NCBI GenBank assembly: GCA_032622095.1
Contig: CP136063.1
Span: forward strand, 41,328,106 to 41,392,105
Source: Siphonodentalium dalli
Taxonomy: Eukaryota > Mollusca > Scaphopoda > Gadilida > Siphonodentaliidae
Direction of reading: 5' to 3'
DNA: 64,000 nucleotides
In this document: positions 44,839-57,683 of the stretch, one piece after another
Numbering within the stretch: position 1 is the first letter of the stretch
Layout: every line of letters begins with the position of its first letter
The notes under the pieces: generated by a model
What the model was told of the DNA's origin: nothing
The model's input: the letters and a program-made list of their open reading frames with translations, nothing else
Databases searched by the model: none
Translations under genes and position numbers: made by a program

Positions 44839-45979
44839 TAGGGGTGGGAAGATACGCTAGTGCCACGATACGATACGTATCTCGATACACCGTTTGCGAT
44901 ACGAGTGCGTATCTAGATACATATATACATACTACATAGATACACTCCAGACATTGTTTCAGAATTTAATCAAATCAAACATGACAACTCAAACACAAGC
45001 TTATTAGGGCAAATAGCATTACTGTGCCTACTTGCAACTGTAACAACTTTCAAACAAGTCAATAGTTATTATGAGTCTGAACTACTCTAAACAGTAAATA
45101 CAAGATCGACTATTTATTGGTAAGTTAATGGTAACGCAGGTTCTTTCTCAAAAAAATTAAAGTGTCAACATTTTCTGAGTTCAGCATTGAGCGATGAGCA
45201 TTTATAATATCGCCAGCAGTCGAAAACACTCTTTATCCCATTTACTAGGGTAGCTAACAAACCGAAGTGCTGCCAAACTTTAGACTTGTATTTGTCTGCG
45301 GGTTTGGGTTTTATAATGAATTTTTCCTGCGATTGCTGAGGAATCTCAACTGCTGGCTCCGTAGACGCCATTACATTTACAAAGCTTATTTTTTTAAAAC
45401 GGATGTTGAAACTCAAGAGTTCAAGGACGATGACCACAAAATCTGGTAATCAAGACTTGCACAAAGAAAGTCCGTAAGTGATCATGCTTGAAATCACTTG
45501 TTAATAAATCACAAAACGCGGAGCTGCCAATGTAAGAGGAGTAACTCTAAATACAATGTACTAGATTCAGACCACTGGACTCGTAACTATACGAATTGAG
45601 TTCGAGTGACACGCGATTACGCGGTCAAAATGAAGGGTACCGCGGAAAGTACCGGTATATTTAGAAGGCAGTTGTGCGTCAGCTGCGAGCGCACGTGACA
45701 TGTGCTTCCGAAAACGAAACGGGAAGTTATATATCAATTGTGCCATGTGGCGTAAATATGCACCGGCTCTAATCAAACACGCGATGCACGTGCAGCACGG
45801 ACACATTATAGTACGTTTCATATATCTTAATAGCCGATCAAGTGACTATGCTTTTCGAAGTTTATTATGAATTATACGTGTATCGCAATACGACGATATT
45901 TAAGGATTTGTATCGGTGCATGCATCGTATGTTACCGTATGGCGATACACCGGTGCATCGGTGTATCTTCCCACCCCTA
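44839..45979. mobile_element. hAT element with TAGGGGTGGGAAGATAC termini
   Basis: Termini TAGGGGTGGGAAGATAC and GTATCTTCCCACCCCTA, with the 8-bp duplication CCTAGGGA on both sides (44831-44838, 45980-45987). 1141 bp. ATCGATAC/GTATCGTA subterminal repeats at both ends. It contains a BED-like coding segment but no transposase core, so it is a deleted copy. Confidence 0.85.
45165..45371 (-). pseudogene. BED-zinc-finger-like fragment of a hAT transposase
   Basis: Starts MASTEPAVEIPQQSQEKFII, then KPKPADKYKSKVWQHFGLL, NGIKSVFDCWRYYKC, and a stop. W-x-H-F-G followed by paired Cys fits the start of a BED zinc finger, the DNA-binding domain at the N-terminus of hAT transposases. The spacing is irregular (C-x4-C), and the two His and everything downstream are missing. 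Confidence 0.45.
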
Positions 45980-45987
45980 CCTAGGGA

Positions 45988-46525
45988 ACATACACACCAA
46001 ATATGAACCCGTTCCGTCTTACAGTTGTGGCGGAGAAGATGATTCTTGACGGAAGGACGACAGATGAGGAGTGATGACTATAGCTCCACCGGAGACAGGT
46101 GAGCTAAAAAGGGGGTATAATTATAATGACTCTACAGCACAGATGTCCAAGTCTCCTGTTGATACCATGTGATGTTTATTGTTGAATCTTTATTCAAAAT
46201 TAGATACCATAGCTTTCTTTATCAGATTATCAGAAAAATCAAATGGGGAAAATTACTCCGAAAATCAGATATTGAGATAAAAACTTTTCAATGAGTGGAT
46301 GTGATTAGTAGTATCTAAACGCAAGACTAGTACGTTTTTTAAAGATTTAGAGTGGACGGTTTAACTAACCCTGGTAGCATGTAGCGTTGTTAACGGGTGA
46401 TATATATTACTCAAATTCAAACCCTCTCTTCATAACGCAAATTCAAACCGACTTATCAAGGAGCAGGGCAAATGCATGAATATGCTCAACTATATAGGTA
46501 TGTCCGCTCTACTATAAAAGTAACA
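45988..46525. other. Dispersed-repeat tail, no gene
   Basis: About 46020-46110 (TTGACGGAAGGACGACAGAT, then CCACCGGAGACAGGTGAGCT) looks like the end of an interspersed repeat. No coding signal in the remainder. Confidence 0.35.
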
Positions 46526-46919
46526 TATTGTCACGATTTGACCTGTCCAAAACACTTCCCAGACAAAAGTTTCCCTAGGTATCAAATTTCGTCAAAATCC
46601 GTCCGTTTTACCGGATTTGACCTTGAACTGACCATTTTAAAGGTAAGCGTCACGTCGTGGTCACGATTTGACCCGTCCAAAACACTCCCCGGACAAAAGT
46701 ACCCCTAGTTATCAAATTTCGTGGAAATCAGTCTGTTTTACCCGATTTGACCTTGGATTGACCTATTTGAAGGTCAGGTCGGGGTTCCGATTTGACCCGT
46801 CCAAAACACTCCCTGGACAAAAGTTCCCATATGTAAAAAAAAAATTCAATATCCGTCCAGCAGTTTCCCCGGCCATAGCTAACAGACAAACAAACAGAAG
46901 TCCAAAAAGATATATTAGA
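46526..46919 (-). mobile_element. 3'-truncated Helitron-like element
   Basis: Minus-strand 5' end TCTAATATATCTTTTTGG, ACTTCTG after an A (46920), a TTTGTTTGTCTG tract, and direct repeats of 'CACGATTTGACCTGTCCAAA' type. The hairpin and CTAG are missing; homology fades near 46526. Confidence 0.6.
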
Positions 46920-48295
46920 TTTAGAAATGTCAATGCAAGTCCACCATCAGATCACAAAGCACCAATATGCATTCACATGAAGAGGAACACACATGGAATG
47001 GGATACCATGGAAGTATATCTGATTCCATGGAATCTGACCTCTAGTTATATATTATTTTTATATATTTATTCATTTATAGAAGAAATATTTCAATGACAG
47101 CTGTCAGATGTCAAGAATTTCCATGCCACTACCAGGTGTGATCAGGTGTACTACAGTAATAATTTAGAAATGAATAGGCCTATTCATAGTTTGAATTGTT
47201 TCATGTCCCCTTTATGTAATATATATATTATTTGTTCATAACATATTGTTCATATAGTCTTTTGATCATTAGATGATATAATCACATTCATAATGCATAA
47301 TGTTGATAAATGACATTGAGACTGAGTGGGCATTAATTATAATTTATACACATACTGGTCAGCTGTGGTGAAATATAATATCATTAGCCTTATTTATTAA
47401 TATATTATAGCAATAGAATAATTTTTGTATGATAATTTATTCTTGCTATCATAAAGAGGTGTTTAACAACTGAATATGTAAACATGGTTTGCCAATGTAG
47501 GTACTGGTGAGTGGTGTAGTACTTGCATGCACATATGGGAAATATCCCAATATAAGATATTCATACCATTATGCCTAACCTGTAAATTATTTATAAATTA
47601 AAATTAAATGCTTCAAATTCTGTATCATTTCAGGAAGTGGACAGATATGTCAATGGCAACTCCTTGATAACATTGGTGGGTCAGAAAGTTACATGTGCAA
47701 CATGCGTGAGGCGGAAAAAAAACCAGAGAGACAGAATGAGATTCAGAATGCAATGATGTGTTCAAGATAAAGAAGGAATTTAACTATACTTGTGTGAAAA
47801 TCCTGGATAAAAATCTAGCTGATGTTTCATTGACTGTCAAGGAAAGAGCCACAAATTATTATAATATTTATAAGTTCATCATTAATTTAATAATAAATTA
47901 CAAACATTGTTCATCTCTCTATCAAATGCCACTTATCCACACTAAGGCAACACCCATGTCCATATGCACATTATGAGTCCCGGGGACTGTCTCCTCCAGT
48001 CTGAAAAAAAGTATCCTCTAGCTCCCTATAGCATTTCAAGATCCCATTCAGCTTCAGTAACTGTAATTCTCTAATGGACTGAGTATGGTATCGTACTAGT
48101 ATATAAAAAAAATTCCAAATTGTACGATAATCATTAACTATTTTATTACTGCATGGATTATATTGCACAGTTTCAAAATAGCCTATACAATTAACTATTC
48201 TTCGTTGATACGTATTTTAATATCATAATGGACAGAGATACCCTTTACATTCATGTTTAGGTTAATTCATATAATAAGATCACAAACATGCCTGT
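46920..48295. other. AT-rich DNA with one weak exon candidate
   Basis: At 47636 a possible plus-strand acceptor (TGTATCATTTCAG) opens a 40-codon frame, EVDRYVNGNSLITLVGQKVT, CATCVRRKKNQRDRMR, then a stop. The Cys-x2-Cys with basic residues vaguely recalls transposase C-termini, but the support is weak. Nothing else seen. Confidence 0.25.
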
Positions 48296-48700
48296 GCTTA
48301 TTAGATGAAACCCCCTACTGTGGCTGAAGGGGTCACTTGTTTGTTGAACTTATTAGATGAAACCCCCTACTGTGGCTGAAGGGGTCACTCTCACCAAAAA
48401 AAGTACTGAAGGGTACACAGGATTTTCAAGATGTGCTGAAGGGTACACAGGGTTTTAAATGTCGTTCCCAAGGACATTCAGTTTTCGTATCTGCCATGAT
48501 TTCTGTAAAGAGAATTTTTAAATGTACTGAAAACAAACTGCTAATGGGCACCAGACTTTCATAAACAGACTTTCATAATGGTGTTCATTCCGATCACAAA
48601 CCGTGTGTACCCTTCAGCACATTTTTCAAACTCTGTGTACCCTTCAGCACTTTTTTTGGTGAGAGTGACCCCTTCAGCCCTACTGTGACACCCTACATGG
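48296..48700. repeat. Inverted-repeat element (GCTGAAGGGGTCACTCTCACC)
   Basis: Arms at about 48368-48455 and 48598-48688 include GGCTGAAGGGGTCACTCTCA, CCAAAAAAAGT, and two copies each of CTGAAGGGTACACAG. To the left the outer piece (ATGAAACCCCCTACTGTGGC) is duplicated directly at 48304 and 48355. Confidence 0.75.
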
Positions 48701-49119
48701 AAATTCCATGATGGAATCTCAAGCTGGGACCACCCCATAATGTGAAGTAGACTATTGAGGAACATGATTGTATCAACAAAGAAATATATTAGTGTGGTCG
48801 TCGGATGGTTAGACCCAGAGAAATTTGTAAAGAAGCGGTTTTGGTGTCATTCGACGCGGGAGAATCCCGTGTATAACATATCCAAAATCCGCTAAAATCC
48901 GCTTTGGGCAAAATTCAGGATCCAAGATGGCGTCCAACATGGCTGCCGTTAGTCAAAAGATACTCTGACTGAGATTAATTCGATAATAGCGAGAACAAAT
49001 GTTGTCATATGTATACATTTTTGCAAAGGTAAAATATTGTGCCACCTGTTTATGGCAAAAATGGAACCCCTCGTCCCAGATGGCCGCCAAAATGGCGGCC
49101 TAAAATCGAAAATTCCCCA

Positions 49120-50150
49120 TTTCGACATGTATGAAAAGTAGTTTTACTCTGATCTCTTCCCAGATATCAACTCTCCGGTAAATGGTGATCTCTTATGATC
49201 TAGAAAATATGTGCGCCAAATACATATATGTATGAAGAAACTATCCTCATACATTGTTTACACATCGACTCCGTAAGTATGTGGAGGTTTTCTTGGACAA
49301 GCGGGATTTTCAAACCTCGAAACCGTCTGTACAAACAATAAACGTTAATAGGAAATGACGTTGGATGTAGGTCTAGAGTACGTCGTCCGTATGAAATAGT
49401 TTTTGTGTCATTAATTTGCACATATTTCGTGCTCTGATTAGCATGGATGAACGCCTTATGTGGCAGTTTGATTGTCTAGCATCCGGAAAATAACATGTTC
49501 ATTGTTCACATTTCTTAGACAAACATGTTGTTAATCACCACGTTCGTGTGGCATTTCTATCCAATGACAACCTTGAAATACCAGTTCATCAAGCTAAATG
49601 GTTGATACCTTTACGCCTACGGCTCAGATCCAGCCGTGGCGCACATTGTGTCTACATATCATTGATGAAATTCACTAAATGTGTAGAAGATATCAGTGCG
49701 TCTATATATTTACTAGAATGTTTCTATTCACATGTATATACCCACAATCGCATGACACGGAATTGTCACATGGGAGTGTGAAGGGTATACAATGTACGTG
49801 CGAATTTTCATTTTTCCTCTTGATATTGAAGAAATTAATTTTACTTTGAAACTCCCCAGCTCCGATAACCAATTTGCCCACCAATTATGTAAACCCCAGA
49901 TTATTCGCTTTTTCCTCCTGTCCTTTTCACTTTCGTCAGAACTGGAAAACCCATTAGAGCCTGATGCTTCCGGACTGTTGGATCCTGCAGTAGATACTGC
50001 TTAATTGGAACATTTCGGGCTGAACTGATTGTGTTAGTAGATTATTGGCAACATGTTTAATAGGTCTGTCATCGTTAGCTCACAACCGAAGTGTTGTTTC
50101 GGCTTTCCTCTGAGCAGAACTTAAATTTCGACAATTTTCGGTGGCCATTT
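49120..50150. other. Interior of the foldback element, no domain recognised
   Basis: Short frames at 49200-49421 (minus) and 49548-50004 (plus) have no recognisable motif. Confidence 0.35.
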
Positions 50151-50844
50151 TGGTAGCCATCTTAGCATTTTGAATCGTGATTGGCTACTCATACCCAAAA
50201 AAAACATTGATGTCAATCAATGATGTGTATTGGTGCCGAATTGGCGTTTTGTCGAATGGGTTTTCGTGAATAACTACATATTTGCCATTTTCATTATTAT
50301 TGGCGACCATGTTGGACGCCATCTTGAATTCTGTATTTTCCCCAAAGCGGATTTTGGATATGTTATACACGAGATTCTCCCGCGTCGAATGACAACAAAA
50401 CCGCTTCTTTACCAATTCCTTCTGGGTCTAACCCTCTGACGACCATTCTAAATATCTGCCATTTTCCATATTTTGACCACCATTTTGGAATCATTGAATT
50501 GGAGTATTTATAGATAATGGTATGCCCAACTTACATTGTACAGTTCTTTCCATTTCTTGTTGATATATGACTGGAATCCCAATGGCGATTTTTTGTGGAA
50601 TTTTATACCGCGTTCTGTAAAATCAAATGTTTGAGGGTGTAGATGAGTCTGGGACCCCATTTATGGTATCTTTCATTGCTCCAATGATGAATTGACCTGA
50701 ATATGCCTAATCAATGTCGCCAGTCTGAACCATTATCAAACAACAGGAATTGATCTTTAAGATATTAGGCAAAAACGTCAAATTTTCGAGTTTAGGCCGC
50801 CATTTTGGCAGCCATCTGGGGCGAGGGGTTCCATTTTTATGTTT

Positions 50845-52790
50845 ACCCATAACATAGTATGGTAAACATAGTGTCGTTGCCCACTCGTCGTTGGTCCGTC
50901 CGTCTGTCTGTCCGTAGACACTTTACGAGTAATGCGATAACTCAAACATTTTCTATCCGATCGAAACCAAATTTTGTATATGGGTTTCTCAACCTAAAAT
51001 ACAGATCGAGTTCGAATTTGGGTTTGATCCGAGATTTTGTTACAGAGTTATGGCCCTTTTTCAACTTAGAATTAACGCATTCTGCCATAACTCAAACATT
51101 TTGTATCTGATTGGAACCAAATTTGGTATGCGAGTTTCAGAGCCCAAAATACAGATCGAGTTCGAATATGGGTTTGATCCGATTTATTTTAAAGGAGTTA
51201 TGACCCTTTTTCGAAAATAAAATTAAAAAAAACAAAAATCCGATGCTATAACCAAAGTATATTTTGTCCGATTGTGTTCATATTTGATATGTAGGTTTAT
51301 GATGACATGCCCCTCATCTGTATAGTTTTTGGTATTGATTGGTTGATCGGTTTAGAAAATAATTAACCCTTTACACACATGCTATCCAATGCAATAAGTT
51401 GAACATATTTCTTCTGATCTGCCTCATATTTCTTACCTAGGTTTTTCTTAGCACGTTCTTTAGTCTGTATGGTTTTTGGTATTGTTTAATTAACCCTTTT
51501 CACTCTTATGTTTACTTAGAATTCACCCAAGCTGCTATGACTCAAAACATTTTTCATCTGATCAGCACCAAATTTGGTATATGAATTTATCACCCCTAAA
51601 TACAGATCGAGTTCGAATATGGGTTTGATCCGATATATTTTAACAGAGTTATGACCCTTTATAATTCAAATAATTACTGCTGGGAATATTAAGAGAACAT
51701 ATCTGGCAGACCATGTGTTATTGAAATGAGTTAATTATCACTATGTCTATGGACATGCTATAAAGCCTGATAGTGGTACTCCTGGCTGGCAGGATTTGTT
51801 ATCATATTAATGTCAAATTGATTGATGGCTATCTGGTGGAGTGCTGTTTTCTGTGCAATATTAAGTTAACCCCTTTGCTGAAACAGGTTCATTACTAAAG
51901 TTTATGTAAACACTATAGGACACCTATTCTAAAATATTAAATTGGAATAGTCCATTGTTACTTAATTTGTAGGGATGTTTTACAGACATTGTTGTCTACA
52001 TACACTGTTGTCTTATCTTAGACAAAAATTAATCCACACATTCCTCAGTTCCATGATGTGATGTCATTGCAAATGATTAACCCTCTCCACACATCATATG
52101 GTTTTGAAGCTTTTCGTTTGATCATTCTCCTATATTATGTCCAGGTTGATGGTGATCCACTTTTGATTTGCATGGATTTGGGATTAAAATTAAACCATTC
52201 CATAGACACATATTATGCGATTGACAGATATAATATTATCCCTTTCACTTTGATCCAGGTTCAGTAAGGGTTTCAATAAATCACCAATTATATATTCATC
52301 ATTAGAGGAAATGTCTTATTTTGAAATTCCCTCAGTTGCATTTGGGCTCCAGGGTAATATTAATGGTGCTGGTATTCTTGAGACTGACTTATTGTATGGG
52401 TTTCTAAATCCAATGACATGCTTTGTATAGACTATTTTGTGTTTATCAGTTCATTAGTTTGGGTAAGATTAACCCTATTCTATCCGATTTGATAACTCAA
52501 ATATTTCCATTGACTATGTTTATACATGTAGTTCTTGGCATAGTTGACAAGAACACACCCCTAACCTGCATAGTGAGGGTCATTTGGTTTATTTGCTTAA
52601 AAATATTAACATCCTCCGCCAATCCTGTTGACACAATCTGATAACTAAATATTTTTCACATGATCACTATATTAAGTGTGAATTGTTGAAACTTTAGCAC
52701 TCATGAAAAGGTTGATGTAAGGATTTATAAAATTTATAAAAATAGCTATTCGCTATCGCCAAGGTATGGGTTAAACATCTGCCGATCGTG
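50845..52790. repeat. Insertion with degenerate ~150-bp tandem repeats
   Basis: Starts with a CCGT/CTGT microsatellite (GGTCCGTCCGTCTGTCTGTC). Then follow about five or more diverged units of ~150 bp (CATAACTCAAACATTTT.TAT, ACCAAATTTGGTAT, ACAGATCGAGTTCGAAT, TGGGTTTGATCCGA, GAGTTATGACCCTTTT) with starts near 50942, 51091, 51241, 51390 and 51541. It interrupts the right arm of the foldback element. Confidence 0.7.
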
Positions 52791-53092
52791 ATCGGCCTCT
52801 CGTTTCTATAGATATTTGGCATAATACTTTACCTTCGCAAAAATGTTTACATTTGTATAAATATGGTAAGATTTGTTCTCATTATGTCGAATTAATCTCA
52901 GTCAGAATCTCTTTGGACTAAAGGCGGCCATATTGGACGCCATCTTGGATCCTGGATTTTGCCCAAAGCGGATTTTAACGGATTTTGGATATGTTGTAGC
53001 AGAGATTCTCCCGCGTTGAATGACACCGAGATCGCTTCTTTACCAATTTCTTCTGGGTCAACCCCTTTGTTTGCGTACCACGACCACACTAT

Positions 53093-54289
53093 ATTCCCTG
53101 CCTTGTTTCTTCAATGTTATAAAGCCCCCTGTCGTAATGGTCAGAACATCTAAAAGTTTCCAGGTTTTGTACTGGTGGAATATGATCTCTGTACAGCCGT
53201 TAGCCAACTACAGATCAACTACACGAATGTATCCGTCGAATGGTAATCATAATGAGTAATAATTAGTAGGTGGACATATATTATGTATGCATATACACGT
53301 AGTATAGTGAACCCCTTATAGTGTCCGTTATGGTATAATTATATAACTAAAACCAGTACGAAATTGTGGGAAATAAAACGCTTGTCGTAAAAAACGAATA
53401 TCGGCTAATTAAGTGATCGTGTTTTGATTGGACATATATTTTTCTAATGGTCATCTCTGCATTCTGATTGGTCAAATAGTAATGTCGAGTTTTGTGCAGA
53501 AGAAATTCGGAAATTATTTATTTGATTTTGTGATTATTTCCATTAATTTTAATTCTAATTAACAAATTATAGCGTTCTGTATTGGTATATTACTACCACC
53601 ATTTGTAATACTTTTATTTTAATAACATGTCGTATACAGTCTCAACAACTCCAATAAAATAATCTGATAATCCTCTTATTTTCTGCTCCAAAAGCCACAC
53701 AAATCAATGCAAAAATACAATCAGTTATCCTCCAGTTAATATCTTCTCCCGAAGCCAGCAAGATAATCCTCTTATTTTCCCGATCAGAAATCACGTAAAT
53801 TTAGTTAGGCTTCATCCTCTAGTCTAAGCATCACTTAGCAAACAAACCCATCAGATTTGGGAAAATTAATTATAAAAAAAATATGCAAAGTAACATCTAA
53901 CATGATCATTTAGTGGTATCAGTCAATAAATCATGTAGACCTACTATATATTGCATTACTGCGGGGACCTACGCGAATTGAGTGACCTACGGAGACTTAC
54001 GCAAATCTAGGGACCTACTGCATAACGCAGTACCCCAGTTTTTCATTATGCCGTAAACAACATCGAATGGCGGGCACTTTCTATTTCAGGAAAACCTTTT
54101 TCTTGAACAAAAATGCATTCTTAGGCATTCAGTTGATGTCACCTAAAATGCATAATGTTACAAAGTTAGTAGAAAGTACTTTTATTACGAATATCTCTCC
54201 CCAACCTACGCGAACTCGATGTAAATATAACGTAAAATTATCTCCCCCTAGTTTTCTGAACTACCTCAACGCTTGAGGGCCAAAGCAAT
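53093..54289. other. No recognised gene
   Basis: AT-rich. Minor direct repetition at 53660-53790 (ATAATCCTCTTATTTTC twice) and of ACCTACG at 53970-54020. A plus-strand 69-residue frame at 54067-54276 has no domain. Confidence 0.35.
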
Positions 54290-54651
54290 GGCGACGTCCT
54301 GTAGGTAGGCGAAGATGGCAATCAGTTCAGATGCGGTTACGAAAATAATGGCATAGAGTACGGGAACTTTTCCGCACTCATTTCTACAGCACGCATTCGT
54401 GACGTCATCTCGTCAGCTAAAACGTACTGTCGGTTCGCCGTACCGGACGAACGCAATATTATACTCACATATACAAAGTGTTCGAGTCTCTATTACGCGG
54501 ATTTAAAGAAACCACCAATTGCAATTACTTGGCCCAGTTCGCGTAACCGTGTTTATATGTCGATGAATAGCATTTACCTCCATGTTAAGCCTATCCACAT
54601 GATCACTTGGATCATCCTGGTCGGGCGGGTGAGGCCATGCAACATCGCTGT

Positions 54652-55713
54652 CAGGGATGTGGCTAGAGTGGGGTGTCTCACCCCCCCCAGCAGAGAGCTA
54701 TATTTTCAATAGTTGGAAATTCCTAATTTCAGGTAAAAACAATTTATTGGGGAGAATTTATTGTTTTTCGAACAATATTTGCATATGTTCCTATTTTTGG
54801 TCAAAAATTTTGACAGAAATGGTCATCAGTTGGAAATTTTCCAACCTTAGGGGGGTGACAGGTTGGAAATTTCCAACACTTGGAAAGCTTGTGTCCTGGT
54901 CCCTCCCCCGTGTCCAGTCAAAAACTTCTAGTTAATTTAAGAAAACAATATTGTCATACAATTGATCAATATTGTCATTGGAATTGTCATCAGTTGAAAA
55001 TTTTCCAACCTAAGTGGGGGGGGGGGGGTGTCAGGTTTGAAATTTCCAACTCTAAGAAGACTTGAGGCTAGTCTAGATGTTAGGATTTTGCGATTTTCTT
55101 GTTCAGATTTCAAAATTTTCGCACACCGGGCCGAACCATGGTCGGCCCGGTGTGTCATTGCCCCATCCACATGGCCAAAACTGCTAATTAGTTTAGCAAA
55201 ACAATATTTTACAACATTTGGTCAAACTTGTAGACATAAATGGTCATCAGTTGAAAAAATTTCCAACCTGAGGGGGAGCTAGCATGAGGTTTGAAATTTC
55301 CAACACTAGGAAAGCTTCAGTTGAGGCCAGTCTAGATGCTAGGATTTGCGATTTTCTTGTATAGTTTTCAAAATTTTCTCACACCGGGCCGAACAACCAT
55401 GGTCTGTTGTCAGTAGCTGTGTGCATTTGTCTGGAATTAGTCCACTGGTTGGTTTTTTTGGGCAATTTTCAGGTTAAAAACTTAAAATATCTTAATGTTC
55501 TCATACTGGGGACATAGAAGCATGGCTTATGAATATATAGGGAATTAGGCCTGAGCATGAGGTACAAGGGGGGTGCAAATGGAATTATGCAAAAAGTTTT
55601 ATTTGTGTGATTCTGACTCAAGGGGGGGGGGGGGGGGTGCCGTTGGAATTTCCCAAGGTGGACACCCCCCCCCCCCCCCCCCCCCCAGCGGAGACCCTCT
55701 AGCCACATCCCTG
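54652..55713. mobile_element. hAT-like element with CAGGGATGTGGCTAGAG termini
   Basis: Inverted termini CAGGGATGTGGCTAGAG / CTCTAGCCACATCCCTG and a perfect 8-bp duplication ATCGCTGT (54644-54651, 55714-55721). The 1062-bp interior has a ~250-bp direct repeat (GTCATCAGTTG.AAA..TTTCCAAC, CTAGTCTAGATG.TAGGATT), long G and C runs (55622-55639, 55667-55687), and no transposase. Confidence 0.85.
55122..55154. repeat. Near-perfect GC-rich palindrome
   Basis: CACACCGGGCCG, then A, then the palindrome ACCATGGT, then CGGCCCGGTGTG. Twelve-base arms pair exactly. A second copy of the left arm is at about 55381. Confidence 0.9.
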
Positions 55714-55817
55714 ATCGCTGTTCTTCATCTCCGTTGTTTTGATCAAGCCGGGTGGACCAGAAAATGTTTATTCTAGATGTGTCAACTGATATCACTGTGG
55801 GGGAACTACTCCTGGCG

Positions 55818-56169
55818 ATTTGGTTCTCTACCAAGCTTTATTTACATTCTCTACCGAGCAAGGTTTGCCGACGGCATATACTAATCTACACAAGGCAGAG
55901 AATCGAGTTATTCTCAGAGAACCGAGCGCTCGGTAGAGAATCGGAATCGGAAAATAAAAAGTCAATTTCTGTGTCTTTCGGGATTAGTTTTAAGATTTTT
56001 TTTTACACACACTGATGGCCAGTGACTATAATTTAACGGTAGCTCTATGAAACCCACGAAACACTGTTCTGATGCTGTTGATTTTTACTTTTTATGCCGC
56101 GATTGCTCGATAGAGAATCGGAATCGTCGCTAAAAATGCTCACGAAACTCGGTAGAGAACCAAATCTCT
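55818..56169. repeat. Small inverted-repeat element (GGTTCTCTACC)
   Basis: GATTTGGTTCTCTACC at 55819-55834 and GGTAGAGAACCAAATC at 56152-56167. Additional internal CTCTACCGAGC / CTCGGTAGAGAATCGGAATC copies. Confidence 0.65.
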
Positions 56170-57117
56170 AGGATAAGTTGAAACAATTAAGTACATGTAC
56201 GAATATAGATCTACATAAAGAATCGAGCTATTCAAGAGGGTGCACTTGGAATATCAAGTGTACACTCAGTGACTCACTGACTTCAGTTCTAATCTAAGTT
56301 ATGCGATTGCACGTTTGGCTCAAATGAAACCATCAAGGCATCATGCAATTTAGTTCAGTTATGAACGTAGTGCGTACCATTCTACTGGGTGGCAGCAATC
56401 TGCGAAAGCGCTCATGTTGACCTACCGTAGTACATCATACTACAACAATAAATGCAATTCAAAGTCTGAGTTTGACCTTGTTTTTGCCAACAATCGGATT
56501 ATCGCTGTCATAAAATAATAAATAACAACAAACACATAAATTACCATTACGCTGCAGTGCAAAAGTTAAAATAACTGCACATAATCATCATTGCAATAAT
56601 AATGTGATGACGGCAAAATACAACGCAGTCGAGACACTTTCGTAAAAGTCCGCTATTAAACTTCAAAACGATAGTTCGTTAATGCCAATATCGCTACCTG
56701 GACGTCTCCGGTCCCATAACGTAATCGCGGATAAAATTTCGTAACCGCATCTCAACTGATTGCCATCTTCGTCTACCCGTCCTGTAGCGTTACAGATTGA
56801 TAACCATGAGTGCGACGTCTATCCTATTTTTAGTATATGTTGTTATTAAGAAAACTGTGTACTATAATCGACTACTGGGCTGTAACGATTTCGAGAACAA
56901 TTACTTTAAAAAAAAACTATTATATGTGACATCGTTCTATTCCGCACCCCGCTGATTAAGACCACTTATCCAAACCCATTTTTTTTTTAAACTTCAGCCC
57001 AAAATTTACTTGACGGGGAAGTCGTGTGAGATTGCCGCCTAGTGCTCATTTCACCCTGTACATAACCATTACCTATACATATACAGTTAAATCATCCTGC
57101 AAAAGCAGATACATATC
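56170..57117. other. Upstream region of the zinc-finger ORF
   Basis: No other coding signal. Contains the right arm of the 54290-56790 element. Confidence 0.35.
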
Positions 57118-57614
57118 ATGTATGGGGAGGTGGGCCCATCAACAATGGAGACTGAAGATGATAAACACACGCCGATAAATACGCCACACATCACCGTGGA
57201 CTCGGAGTTGCCAAGCAGTTTGCACAGTAAGACGAAGCATAATGGTTCATATCAGAGTGGGGTGAGCGAGAAATCATTTACGAAGTCGAGTGACCTGATG
57301 AAACATAACATGGTCCACACAGGAGAACGTCTGTACCAATGTGATGTGTACGAGAAATCATTTAGTGAGTTGGGTAATGTGAAAAAACATAAGACGATAT
57401 ACACAGGAGATCGCCCGTTTCAATGTGATGTGTGCGAGAAATCATTTAGTGAGTTTGGTAATATGAAAAAACATAAGATGATCCACACCGGTGATCGCCC
57501 GTTTCAATGTGACGTGTGCGAGAAATCATTTAGTGAGTTGGGTAATATGAAGAAACATAAGACGAGACACACAGGAGATCGCCCGTATCAATGTGATGTG
57601 TGCGAGAAATCATT
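57118..57614 (+). pseudogene. C2H2 zinc-finger protein, truncated
   Basis: An ATG-initiated frame begins MYGEVGPSTMETEDDKHTPI and enters an 84-bp (28-residue) finger repeat with TGERLYQ / TGDRPFQ linkers. Finger 1 has lost both Cys (YQSGVSEKSF). Finger 2 has Tyr for the second Cys (CDVYEKSF) and Tyr for the last His. Fingers 3 and 4 are intact (C-x2-C-x12-H-x3-H). A fifth stops after CDVCEKS at 57614. From there a mobile element takes over and the frame runs on meaninglessly to 57732. C2H2 arrays bind DNA or RNA; with two intact fingers and no C-terminus this copy is probably defunct. The exact breakpoint suits a retroelement insertion. Confidence 0.8.
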
Positions 57615-57683
57615 GAACAAAGAGAGATTAACTCTCTGGGTATATAAGGCTATCCAAAATGTTTTTATTCTAACTCGCTTTAT

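Larger units (their letters stand above)
48793..53092. mobile_element. 4.3-kb foldback element with ~260-330 bp arms
   Basis: Left arm 48793-49118, from TAGTGTGGTCGT through AAGAAGCGGTTTTGGTGTCA, TTCGACGCGGGAGAATC, CCAAGATGGCGTCCAACATG to ATGGCCGCCAAAATGGCGGC. The right arm is in two pieces, 53092-52810 and 50840-50770, separated by the insertion 50845-52790. A further inverted copy of the outer arm lies at 50270-50450. Apparent short ORFs in the arms are mirror images of repeats. No transposase seen. Confidence 0.7.
54290..56790. mobile_element. Inverted-repeat element carrying a nested hAT
   Basis: GGCGAAGATGGCAATCAGTT.AGATGCGGTTACGAAA at 54309-54344 is mirrored at 56725-56770. The arms are about 50-70 bp, and exact ends and target duplication were not resolved. 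It encloses the hAT 54652-55713 and the small inverted repeat 55818-56169. Confidence 0.5.

Noticed and set aside
50185-50415. Minus-strand 76-residue ORF (FKMASNMVANNNENGK)
   Set aside because: Translation of the foldback element's arm; the same sequence occurs inverted at 48.8 kb and 53 kb without an open frame.
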